DNA of 64,000 nucleotides from the NCBI RefSeq assembly GCF_035083965.1, contig NC_089735.1, forward strand, positions 9,326,001 to 9,390,000, read 5' to 3'. The notes beneath the pieces were generated by a model that was given only the letters and a program-made list of their open reading frames with translations, did not search any database and had not been told where the DNA came from. A program made the translations under genes and the position numbers. Numbering within the stretch: the first letter of the stretch is position 1; the number at the start of each line of letters is the position of its first letter. Source of the DNA: Branchiostoma lanceolatum (Eukaryota; Chordata; Leptocardii; Amphioxiformes; Branchiostomatidae). Below, piece by piece: positions 1-10,291 of the stretch.

Positions 1-1000
1 CTCTACAGTATTTATCCAAGCGTAGCCACCTACATAAGCGGGCGAACTGCAAACGTTAAAGGAATGGTGAGTAAGAGCGATAACTTTGGCACGGGGACAC
101 ACGAATGCCGACCCGCCCTTGGAAATGACGGAAACGGCTTGTTCTGAAGGCTACGATTGGTCGGACGCAGGAGGCGCACCCTGGACCAAAATACACGAGG
201 GCAGACAGAGATCGACTTTCCCACACTAATTTGGATTAATGGAATTGTTATATACGTATCTAACGAGCTCGCTACGCAGGCGATGACGTCTAAACTATGT
301 AAAGGTTTGGATCTGCCTATAGCCTAGATATTTACCGTCCCCAAGGGCACTATCCACACTAATAAGGATGACAGCTGCGTATCGTTATCTGCTTAATACC
401 ACATGTCCCAAGAGGCTGCTGGCTATATGACCGAGGCTATATCTGGTACGGCATATGGGCGAGTGGTTTTGGCATAAGGAAAGCAACATTTTACAAGTGC
501 CTTTGCGATAAGTGGTGGAAGATTTAGTGTACATTTGCTAGGCCGGAATTACATTCTGACATCAATATTGACGTTAGTCTGGCAAATTACAAATAAACAT
601 GCGTCATGTTTTGTTAAAGGGTCAACGTTCTAATCAATCCATAGCTGATACGTATGCTTAAAACGTCTTGTTCTAACATTTTATTTGTTTGGTTAATACT
701 TGGGTAGCTTCATGAACACATAACCATCAACTAATTAACTTTAGACTACAGCTTCCATGTTGAGATTTACGTCGTAGTTGCAGTACCGTTCTCTCCCGCA
801 TGGCACCTCTCTTGATTAATATGTCTCTTCCTTTTAGGCCACTGACGGAAATTTGTATTTGGCATCTCCGTGACACAAGCAGAACATGCTAAACAATGAA
901 TCATCTACCATCATTATTTCATCTGGAGAAATGTTCTAGGTATGACCGTATGTCCTTGCAATATAATTTTGTGGTTTGGCGTCCGGATGTTTATTATCTT
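1..1000. other. Gene-free stretch, nothing recognised
   Basis: No exon, RNA gene or clear repeat was recognised. Open frames here are short and lack any family resemblance. The stretch is somewhat richer in CpG than the rest of the window, without a definable promoter. Confidence 0.5.
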
Positions 1001-1014
1001 CGCCCAGGAACTCG

Positions 1015-1975
1015 GAGTAGATTATGTTTTCGGTTGAGCCAGCTGTTGTGTGGGTCTGTATGTATGTCAAGAGCATAACTCGGGAAACCTTTGATGGATC
1101 TTCATGATATTTGGTAGGTGTGTAGTGGTTGTGCAAAGGAAGGTCAAGTTCAAAAATCGTTCACCTGGCGTTTTCCAACAATACTGCAGCGGACTTTTAA
1201 TTTTTCTGTGTTTGTATGTAGGCAAAAAAAGTGACGGAAACGTTGATGGATCTCAATGATTTTTGCTAGTTTGGAAGAGATTGTGGGAACGGAGGTCAAG
1301 TTTAAAAATGATTTATTTGGCGCTTTCCTACAGAACTGCAGCAGGCTTTGTGTGTGTGAGAGTTTGTATGTCGCCAGCATAACTCGAGGAGCTATTGGCG
1401 GTTGTGCTTGATATTTCGTGGATAGGTAGTGATGTCAAAGAGGAAGGTCAAGTTCGATAATGGGCCTCCTAGCGAGTATTTGAGGTACTGCAGCGGAGCT
1501 TCAACGTTTGAGGCCACATTTTCTGGAGGCGTCAGGTTCATGATTTTTTGGTAGTACATAGCTTCTGGGACGGCAAGTGAGTGGTGGGAATTAAGGTCCC
1601 CTAGCTGCTCGTTTGGAACTGCAGTTGGCGTTTTTGTTACTACATTTGGAGACGAATAACTCCAGCAGGGATTGACGGATTATCATAATTTATGGCATGT
1701 GGATAGTTTCGGTGATGCTTTACATAACTGAATACTTGTCATGCAAATAAGACGATAATTTGCATAATAATTGAGGAAAGTTTATAAATTCGCCGAAAGC
1801 TTGTAGTCAAATTTCATACAAGTGCTATGGTAACGATTTTTAAGTGGTGTACAGCTCTTGGGGCAGGGAGTAAGTGATATAAGTTTAGACCCCCTAGTGG
1901 CTTGCTTAGAACTGCAGTGGGATTTTTTCATGTTACCGTTGGAGGCGAATAACTCAGGTAGGGTTTGATGAATTT
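1015..1975 (+). repeat. Diverged tandem repeat with ACTGCAG core
   Basis: About five degenerate units of roughly 150-250 bp follow one another. Each has the order: ACTGCAG core, T/G-rich stretch, 'GTTTGTATGT', 'CATAACTCG', 'TGATATTTGGTA'-like stretch, then 'GGAAGGTCAAGTTC'. The ACTGCAG cores lie near 1183, 1333, 1488, 1620 and 1911. A solo related copy lies at 10935-11040. It appears to be an old dispersed or satellite-like family with no coding capacity. Confidence 0.6.
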
Positions 1976-2557
1976 GCATTGTTTTGGACAGGTTGGTTAT
2001 TTAACAAAAAAAGACGTATGAAATTGTAATCAGGGTCTAATTAAGTGGTGAAATAGGCTTGTTTATAATTACATTTTTAAGTACCTTTTGTCGACCTATA
2101 TCTGCTTGTCAGCAGGCCTGTGCAAATTAGATTGATGCTCTCTGGTGACCTCAAAAACCACCGGCCAAACTACACTCCCGCTGGGACGGAGCTTATATCA
2201 ACAAACACAGGAAAGGTCTGGCCCTGTGCGGTACAAGTCAAAACGATGAATATAAGGAAATGTGCAAGCAGCAGGCACTATACAGAAGGCATTATACTAA
2301 GCTTTATGTGGTTTGTAAAATGCAGTTGTATATACCACACTGGATGTGGACCACAGTCCTTCGTAGATGAGAGTAAGAAAAGGTTCTTGCGCAGATAGTG
2401 ACATTAACATCCTCAAAATCAGGATAATCTTTAAAACAGACCCATGCTACCCATCAGGACCTGACTGAACTCCCCTCCAGGGTGTTTCACATTTAAGACA
2501 GAGACACGAAAAAACAGTAACAGGTCTCACAAATCTAACACCCTCCAAAAAAAAAGT

Positions 2558-2836
2558 GAAACAGGAGGCTTTAGAGAGATATTGTCAATAGCAGTAGGGG
2601 CAAGAGTCGTGGTCACTGCCAACGTAAACATATTAGACGGAATTGTTAAGGGGGCATTCGCAACAGTAGTAGGTATTGACAGCACATGCCATGATGTCCA
2701 CACCTTCCTCGTAAAATTCGACAGTGAAAGCAAATACAAGAAAGATTTACCCAAATGCGGTACCCATCAGAAGACAATAAGTTCTCAGTTACGGCAAGCG
2801 GACGATCCAAGCACGACGAGAACAGTATCCTCATTA
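2558..2836 (+). pseudogene. PIF1-like (Helitron-type) helicase C-terminal relic
   Basis: The frame can be read upstream of position 2582 and gives K-T-G-G-F-R-E-I-L-S-I-A-V-G-A-R-V-V-V-T-, then A-N-V-N-I-L-D-G-I-V-K-G-A-F-A-T-V-V, and later F-L-V-K-F-D. This order (TGG-x-hydrophobic, VGARVMLT-like, N-x5-G-V-x-G, then VKFD) is the C-terminal part of PIF1 family helicases, which are also encoded by Helitron transposons. No Walker A or B motif or Rep domain is present nearby, and the frame is cut by the satellite that starts at 2833. It is a fragment. Whether it came from a Helitron or a stand-alone PIF1-like gene cannot be told here. Confidence 0.6.
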
Positions 2837-3191
2837 TGATATTATGATATTATGATATTATGATATTATGATATTATGATATTATGATATTATGATATTA
2901 TGATATTATGATATTATGATATTATGATATCATGATATTATGATATCATGATATTATGATATTATGATATTATGATATTATGATATTATGATATTATGAT
3001 ATTATGATATTATGATATTATATGATATTATTATATGATATTACGATATTATGATATTATGATATCATGATATTATGATATTATGATATTATGATATTAT
3101 GATATTATGATATTATGATATTATGATATTATGATATTATGATATTATGATATTATGATATTATAATATTATAATATGATATTATGATATT
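2833..3191. repeat. 8-bp satellite (ATTATGAT)n
   Basis: About 44 copies of the octamer ATTATGAT run almost unbroken. A few units carry C for T, creating the palindrome ATATCATGATAT, and there are small disruptions near 3018-3045 and 3162-3180. It directly abuts the helicase relic. Confidence 0.95.
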
Positions 3192-3194
3192 TGT

Positions 3195-3230
3195 GAATTT
3201 CATGAATTTCATGAATATCATGAATATCAT
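3195..3230. repeat. 9-bp minisatellite, four units
   Basis: Four tandem units, two of GAATTTCAT followed by two of GAATATCAT, lie just after the octamer satellite. The composition suggests it grew from the satellite edge. Confidence 0.85.
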
Positions 3231-3894
3231 TGTACCAAAACTGCACCACTGCTAGGTGCGGAAAAGTCACATGAAATTGACTATGTCTTTCAAAATGTGT
3301 ATGATATGGAATAAAGATCAACACTCACGGCACGAAATCGAATATTTAAGGGAACTTTCCGAATGACGGAAACAAGAATTAAAGGTCGGGAAATATTTCA
3401 GCAGAGTTTACGGGGCCGTAAATGCCGCTGAAAGTAAGATTTGAGCTTTCCGCAACCTTTTCGCGTTCGTTAAGATGAATTAAATGAATACAATATCTTT
3501 CCATGGACTTGAAGCATCCTTATATATATCGTATAGATGAAACATTATATTACATCAGTAACCGATATATTCTCGAAGCAGTTATATTCTCTCCTGGGGA
3601 CTAATAGTGTCTCGATTTCTAAAATCTTGGGGAATAGCTGATATACCCGAAACGGTCTTCGATCTTTAAGATACACCCATTTGCTTTGCAGTTAACACCG
3701 ATCCCACTTAAGACATTTCTGTTACAGTCTTTTTTTTTTAAATAACGCACGCGCGCACATTGTACGTCTACTTTGTAGCAAAATTAGACATATAGTCCAT
3801 ACCTATCTTCGTCGGAGTTGATCTTCTTTTATCCGTGTTTATGCTACAGCTTACAAAAAACAGCAGTTATATTCTTAGGTTTATCCCCCCTTTT

Positions 3895-5571
3895 ATGTTT
3901 AGGTAGAGATAAGCTGTCGGAAAGCGGGCGTTTTCCCTCGCAGTTATTTCTACCTTTCCGATATCCTTCCGTTACATATACGCTCGGTTTACATAATCCA
4001 ATCTTATGTTTAGTAGAGAAAAGCTGCCGGAAAGCGGGCGTTTTCCCACGCAGTTATTTTTACCTTTCCTATATCCTTCCGTTACATGTAGGATCGGTTT
4101 ACATAGAAGGGGGGGAGACCTCCCCCTTTTATGTTTAGGTAGAGAAAAGCTGTCGAAAAGCGAGCGTTTTCCCTCGCAGTTATTTTTACCTTTCCGATAT
4201 CCTTCCGTTACCATTAAGCTCGGTTTACATAACCCCCTCTTATGTTTAGGTAGAGAAAAGCTGTCGGAAAGCGGGCGTTTTCCCTCTTATTTATTTCTAC
4301 CTTTCCCATATCCTTCCGTTACATATAGGATCGGTTTACATAGAAGGGGTGAGACCTCCCCCCTTTTATGTTTAGGTAGAGAAAAGCTGTCGGAAAGCGA
4401 GCGTTTTCCCTCTTATTTATTTCCACCTTTCCGATATCCTTCCGTTACGTATAGGATCGGTTTACATAGAAGGGGGGAGACCTTCCCCCTTCTATGTTTA
4501 GGTAGAGAAAAGTTGTCGGAAAGCGAGCGTTTATCCTCGCCAGTATTTTTACCTTTCCGATATCCTTCCGTTACATATAGGATCGGTTTACATAGAAGGG
4601 GGGGGGGGACCTCGCCCTTTTATGTTTAGGTAGAGAAAAGCTGTCGAAAAGCGAGCGTTTTCCCTCGCTGTTATTTCTACCTTTCCGATATCCTTCCGTT
4701 ACATGTAGGATCGGTTTACATAACTCCCTCTTATGTTTAGGTAGAGAAAAGCTGTCAAAAAGCGAGCGTTTTCCCTCGCAGTTATTTCTACCTTTCCGAT
4801 ATCCTTCCGCTACATATAGGATCGGTTTACATAGAAGGGGGGAGACCTCCCCCCTTTTATGTTTAGGTAGAGAAAAGCTGTCGGAAAGCGAGCGTTTATC
4901 CTCGCAGTTATTTCTACCTTTCCGATATCCTTCCGCTACATATAGGATCGGTTTACATAGAAGGGGGGAGACTTCCCCCCTTTTATGTTTAGGTAGAGAA
5001 AAGCTGTCGGAAAGCGAGCGTTTATCCTCGCAGTTATTTCTACCTTTCCGATATCCTTCCGTTTCATATAGGATCGGTTTACATAAAAGGGGGGAGACGT
5101 CCCCCCTTTTATGTTAAGGTAGAGAAAAGCTGTCGGAAAGCGAGCGTTTATCCTCGCAGTTATTTCTACCTTTCTGATATCCTTCCGTTACATATAGGAT
5201 CGGTTTACATAGAAGGGGGGAGACCTCCCCCCTTTTATGTTAAGGTAGAGAAAAGCTGTCGGAAAGCGAGCGTTTATCCTCGCAGTTATTTCTACCTTTC
5301 CGATATCCTTCCGTTACATATAGGATCGGTTTACATAGATGGGGGGAGACCTCCCCCCTTTTATGTTTAGGTAGAGAAAAGCTGTCGGAAAGCGGTCGTT
5401 TTCCCCCGCAGTTACTTTTACCTTTCCGATATCCTTCCGTTACATATAGGATCGGTTTACATAACCCACTCTTCTGTTTAGGAAAAGAAAAGCTGACGGA
5501 AAGCGAGCGTTTATCCTCGCCGTTATTTCTACCTTTCCGATATTCTTCCGTTACCTTTAGGCTGGGTTTAC
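3895..5571 (+). repeat. Minisatellite, 14 units of 111 or about 126 bp
   Basis: Unit starts (A of ATGTTTAGG or variant) lie near 3895, 4006, 4131, 4242, 4368, 4494, 4622, 4733, 4859, 4985, 5111, 5237, 5363 and 5474. Two size classes occur: 111 bp, and 125-128 bp carrying an extra G-run/C-run dyad (GGGGGGAGACCTCCCCCC). Each unit also has an inverted pair AGGTAG...CTACCT enclosing GCGAG...CTCGC, so a single strand could fold into a hairpin. Both main unit lengths are multiples of three, so one frame stays open for several units. Confidence 0.92.
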
Positions 5572-6667
5572 GGTGCTCCCAGTTTTAGAAAACAACGTGG
5601 AACATTGAGCTAACAATTCCCCCGGATTGCTAATCTATAGGTCGGCGGGCATACTGTCTTTGGCCACCGCACAAATTCGCCCAGTCCGCGGATCGAGACA
5701 GCGCCGCCGGCACATTTGGCAGATTTGTGTATTTTTGTTCCTTGTTTTGTATCAAAGCTCATCAAATAACGCGTGTTCTCACGCAGTTTTCCTTTTTATA
5801 ATCTACATGTATAAGTAACTTATAGAAAGATCGCCGCTAACAGTATTTTCTATTGTCGCTCACGAGTGTTGTTGTGTTCGGGTCAAAAGCGTAACGCAAG
5901 GACGTCTGCTTTTCAACTGCAAATTTATACAGTGTGAAGCCGTAAACAAGCTGGGGCGGTACGTTGAGATGGTAATGAAACATCTCCATATTTACTAGCG
6001 GAATGCCATGTGACAGGGCATTACCCAATGACAGACAAGGGTGGCTTTTTCAAACTAACCGTATATCCCAGAGACAGAGATTGTTTACAGCGAAGACAGC
6101 TCATGAAGGAAGTTTGAACTCAGTCGTTTCAACCCATGACGGCAAGTTATGGCCACGACGTTGTTCTTACCAACCGGAACCCGGACGGAAAAATGTAAAG
6201 CTGGGACAAGGACATCAGTCTGTACAACTTGGTGAAACCAAGGCGGTTTCATAGGATTATACTTCCTAGGTGAAACCAAGGAGATTTTGGTGAAACGGAT
6301 CCGGAGTAGGATGGAGATGCTGAACGGGGCATGCGGGCACGCGATTCGGGACGGGGAAATCATTACTTTGTTGTATCTCCTAATCTACCCGGTACCAGTG
6401 GAGACAACGGTTAAACAACGGCGTGAGTGAAATCGGAACCTTTCTACCTGTCTTGATCGGAACTATTCCTGGCGACTCGCCCAACACTGGGACCGGAATC
6501 GTGGACTTGGAAATGGCGCAAAATGGTGAAGGGAGAATTAACCGACAATGTGAGATTCTGATCCCTCGTTGACCGCGTCAAGTACAAGTTAGAATTTAAC
6601 GACTGATGACGAAACCGCAAGTACCTAGTAAGTGTTATTCAACCCAAAATGATTGTATTATTACTAT

Positions 6668-6728
6668 TCACTCTATTTGGCCAATTTCTACTATTTTCCT
6701 AGCGATCCGCGGAGCCTGGTAGAGGCTA
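6668..6728 (+). repeat. Half copy of the 17941-18171 foldback family
   Basis: The stretch CTCTATTTGGCCAATTTCTA, then CTATTTTCCTAGCG and GGAGCCTGGTAGAGGCTA, matches the right arm of the foldback element at 17941-18171. The partner arm is missing, so this is a deletion derivative. Confidence 0.7.
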
Positions 6729-6737
6729 ATAAGATAC

Positions 6738-6817
6738 TAGCCTGAATGCCAAGAAACCAAGAAATATCTATCGTCAAGAAAAATATTTTAGAGTTTGGGG
6801 GTCTGGCATCCAGGCTA
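6738..6817. mobile_element. 80-bp MITE with TAGCCTG ends and 9-bp TSD
   Basis: The sequence begins TAGCCTGAATGCCA and ends TGGCATCCAGGCTA, giving an imperfect terminal inverted repeat. It is flanked by ATAAGATAC at 6729-6737 and again at 6818-6826. A 9-bp duplication is typical of Mutator-like transposons. An element with the same seven terminal bases lies at 51738-51840. Confidence 0.7.
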
Positions 6818-7267
6818 ATAAGATACGGGAGGGAAGAAAAGTTAGTGTTAGGGGTTACGTTTTGGTGTCGATGTAATAGTTAGCTAGGGTTGGAACTTGG
6901 AAGTACATTGTAATAGTCAGTAGTTGGGGTAAAGAATAGCCTGAATAGTTTATCAATGTTTGGGATAAGGTGACATTTTTAAAAAATGAAACTGGTAGTC
7001 CATATGTAAGAAATCATTTATTCCATTTTGTATGTGTATATTTGTAAAGGTGGGGAGGGGTCTCGCTATAATGGCGTAACACGTTTTTGTGCAGTATTAT
7101 CATCTTTGAAATAAATTGTTCTAAACTTTTATCGGCCCTGTTGCCTTTCATATATTTACCTGTCTATGTAAGGGTTCGGAATGTTTAAGCCATCCGTAGC
7201 AAGTTAAGTCGTCGTGAAGGATTAAATTAGATACTGTGTAATGAAAAAGGAAACTTATTGTAGAGCA

Positions 7268-7335
7268 TACGTTTTAGCACGTTAAGCTCGTGTTTTTAGC
7301 ACGTTTAGCTCGTGTTTTTAGCACGTTAAGCTCAT
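7268..7335. repeat. 24-bp tandem repeat, three units
   Basis: Three units of TTTTAGCACGTTAAGCTCGTG type follow one another. The third leads directly into the longer repeat units of 7320-8160, which start with the same TAGCACGTTAAG motif. Confidence 0.8.
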
Positions 7336-8160
7336 AAAAAGGCTACAGAAAACACCAGGAAAGGTGTAGCTTTAGGTAGTCTTTTAGGCTGCGTGAACGG
7401 CACATAAACGTAGGGAAATCGTGACGGAAATAGATTATAAAGATGGACGAAAGATTACGGAAATGTCTCAAGAAACTTACACTTTCCGTGTTGGATCTTC
7501 CGTAAAGGTACGGAAAATTGTCCATAACGACGCCTTTACGCCTTGCAGATACAACGTTTGTAGCACGTTAAGGTCTTAAAAAGATCACGGAAAGCCCGAG
7601 GAAAGGTACAGCTTTAGGTAACCTTTCAAGCTTTGTGAACGGCACATAAACGTAGGGAAAATCCTGACGGAAATGGGTGATAAAGATGGACGAAAGGGTA
7701 CGGAAAGGTCTCAATAAGCTAACACTTTCCGTATTGGAACGGACGGAAAAATTGTACTTAACGACGCCTTTACGCGTCGAATAGTCGCGTAAATACACGT
7801 GAAGAAGTGCAGAAACGTACCTGAACGCACGGAAAGATTGTCCATAACGACGCCTTTACGCCTTGCAGATACCACGCTTGTAGCACGTTAAGGTCGTAAA
7901 AAGGTCACGGAAATACCGAGGAAAGGTATATCTTTAAGCAACCTTTCAAGCTGTGTGAACGACACATAACGGCAGGGAGAATCGTGGCGGAAATGAATGA
8001 TAAAGATGGACGAAAGGGTACGGAAAGGTCTCAAGAAACTTACACTTTCCGTGTTTCAACGTACCTAAAAATTGTCCTTAACGAGGCCTTTACGCGTCGA
8101 AAAGTCACGTAAATACACGTGAAGAAGTGCAGAAACGTACCTAAACGTACTTCCGGAAAG
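7320..8160. repeat. Long-unit tandem array, about three copies
   Basis: Copies start at TAGCACGTTAAG near 7320, 7561 and 7881, giving units of roughly 240-320 bp. Shared landmarks are 'GAACGGCACATAAACG', 'AAAGATGGACGAAAG', 'ACACTTTCCGT' and 'ACGACGCCTTTACGC'. The middle unit is longer because it includes the AATACACGTGAAGAAGTGCAG segment that the first lacks. CGGAAA motifs are dense, as in the first array. Confidence 0.85.
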
Positions 8161-8804
8161 GGCACCTTATATGCAAAATTTAAGCAGACGTACAGGGGTC
8201 GTTAAGTTGCGGAAATAGTGAATAAACGTCACGTTTACGTTGCGTTTAAGTATGCTTAAATACCAGATTTCGTGCCGTGACTGCAATATCGAACCTTTGT
8301 GGCCCATATACTATCACCATATATATATACCTGTACCACCAAATGATCTTTAACCCCATCTAGACTGGACTCATTCGCCCCATCATAACTTCCAAATGGT
8401 ATGGTGCATGATCAAATTTGCAGGGGGTGATAAGCACTTAAATATCAATCACTCTCCATAATAAGCCTTGATTATTTGGCGAAGATAATGTGTTCGTGGA
8501 ACTCCAGTTATATAAGCGGATGAACAGTCATATAAAACGCCAAACTCATATGAAATCGGACAAAGTCTACTCTCCAGGCAGAGGAATGGGTCCGGCTGGT
8601 TTTTGACGTGTTTTTAGGCGTTTTTGTCGGGCTTTCTATTTTCTCGTTTTCTTTATGTCGTCAACGCCGTCTCACACCGTCTACTTAAAGTAAAACAATA
8701 CAACCTTCGTCCTGATGAAGGAACAATGATAACGGATAACGATTTTTGTGTTTATCACACTTTGTTTTGTGTGTTAAGTTTTTTCGTCACCATCGTGATT
8801 TCTT

Positions 8805-8816
8805 TGCGCATGCGCA
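8805..8816. promoter_or_regulatory. NRF1-type palindrome
   Basis: TGCGCATGCGCA matches the consensus for nuclear respiratory factor 1 (YGCGCAYGCGCR). It stands in AT-rich DNA with no gene start visible within 1 kb, so it may be part of a repeat and not a working promoter. Confidence 0.25.
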
Positions 8817-8818
8817 CG

Positions 8819-8872
8819 CGATCACATCATGTCCAGAGGATGTGATCGATCAAACTAAAATGGCCATTTTAG
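8819..8872. repeat. Hairpin followed by 18-bp palindrome
   Basis: CGATCACATC at 8819-8828 pairs with GATGTGATCG at 8839-8848 over a 10-nt loop. Six bases later CTAAAATGGCCATTTTAG (8855-8872) is a perfect palindrome. Together with the NRF1-like site this makes three dyads within 70 bp. Confidence 0.75.
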
Positions 8873-9440
8873 TGATGAAGCACAAAGTTCTGTGTTACTG
8901 ACTTTGCAACGATGAATTGAGAATACATGGTATGATATGATTGATTTCAAAACACTTCAGGGGAGCTTTTACTGAAATAAGATGTGCTAACAGTACTTCC
9001 CTTTTTGGATCCCTCATATGATTATTGCAATTATTTGTTCCAAAAACGACAAATAAGATACAATGTCTAATTCTAATTCTAAATGTAAGAGACAAAGGCA
9101 AAAATCGCAACATTTTAATGAATTTATTTCAGTTTTTAATAGTATATCATATTGCATTATTACCATTTTATTTATTGCATATTTTGCCTAGTGAACTTAC
9201 CTTACATTTGATACAATGATTTACAATGTAGATAGCATCATCAACAGCACAAGATGTACAATGTATTATAACCTACTTCATAAAACATCTTTGTATTGAC
9301 TACAGCATGGTCAATATACATGAATAGTTTCAACGATGTCGTCAAAACCATGTAACCATAAGTACATATATACATGTAGCATATATGGATATACAATTTT
9401 CATATAGGTATATATAAGTGATGAAGCGCAAAGTTCTGTG
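8871..9440. repeat. 24-bp direct repeats bracketing a segment
   Basis: AGTGATGAAGC then A/G then CAAAGTTCTGTG occurs at 8871-8894 and at 9417-9440 with one mismatch. The intervening 522 bp is unrecognised AT-rich DNA. It could be a duplicated end of an inserted sequence or a simple local duplication. Confidence 0.6.
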
Positions 9441-10291
9441 AGGTATGTGAGATGTAGTAAAAACTATCAAGCAACCGATAATACATAATACATAATTCAT
9501 GATTATGATGAATACATGTACATTAGTACTGTAGTCTTTATACAATTAAAGCAGGCTTCATGTATGGCTGGTAGACAATAAGAAAGAAAACAACTTATAA
9601 TATAAGAAGCCTAAAATAGACAGGGAAAGAGCCTGCTGCTATGAAGGCTAAAAAGATCTGGAAAATCCCTTCCCAACCCCTATTGTTGGTAGTATTATTA
9701 TTTTACATGTATACAATACATTCGTTGTGAGTAGTGGCCATTAACTATTTATAAGAGTGCATCCAATTTAACATTAGTCTATAGGACTCTAGTACATATA
9801 CTTGTTTGAACCTTTGTTTATTCATGAGTTCATATTTGTATTATTAACTAAAAAAATTGCTACCATTTTATACCATTATAAAGCACATTACTTCAATATA
9901 CTCTAAACTTTTCTGTATTGCAGCATCAAGTTTACATATGCAATGTCTTGTTGTGTTATATATGATGAAACTAGTTTCACATCATGTATAGCCATAAATC
10001 TACTTCTAATCTGGAAGATAATTCTTCTTAAATCTAACTTCAAAACTTTCCAAATCATTTGTGTTACAGTTCAGAATGTTGTTCCATAGCATAATAAATA
10101 ATAATGTCTACCATCACAAATGGCCTTTCATTCCATTTCAACAATGTACATTCTATGGTGATTGACTTATATAATCATAATCGCTCCATACATTAGTTAA
10201 ATGTCTACATAACTCTAGTTAAGGACTTTCACCAGCAAGTCAATTTCTTTACTAGTAGTACACAACTTTTTCATTTTTCTATCCCTTATGA

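Larger units (their letters stand above)
5572..7267. other. Unique spacer between the two arrays
   Basis: This part of the putative large element has no recognisable protein. It holds the half-hairpin at 6668-6728 and the small insertion at 6738-6817. A motif GGTGAAAC/CAAGG recurs between 6230 and 6295. Confidence 0.4.
3325..8280. mobile_element. Putative 4.96-kb non-autonomous element
   Basis: The left edge TCACGGCACGAAATC (3325-3339) is matched exactly by its reverse complement at 8266-8280, and similarity continues inward (TATTTAAG on both sides). The interval is dominated by two tandem arrays (3895-5571 and 7268-8160) and by dispersed CGGAAA/TTTCCG motifs. No transposase was found, so it would have to be moved in trans. 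A target-site duplication is not clear. An alternative is that the two ends are chance copies of a shared short repeat. The superfamily is not assigned. Confidence 0.5.
8281..10291. other. Gene-free stretch downstream of CAMLG
   Basis: AT-rich DNA without a coding signal. It includes a palindrome cluster at 8805-8872 and a 24-bp direct repeat (8871-8894 and 9417-9440). The CAMLG 3' UTR must enter this region from the right. A TTTATT at 9817-9822 (AATAAA on the minus strand) is one possible polyadenylation signal, about 470 bp past the stop, but others exist. Confidence 0.4.

Noticed and set aside
2120-2398. 92-codon plus-strand frame
   Set aside because: Some residues look protein-like, but I could not place it in any family, and its link to the helicase relic downstream is not shown.
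4006-4629. 207-codon open frame
   Set aside because: It is the open frame of the 111/126-bp minisatellite, starting at an ATG created by a one-base deletion; no protein family is visible.
3895-8160. CRISPR array
   Set aside because: Repeats are head-to-tail without unique spacers, and the genome is eukaryotic.
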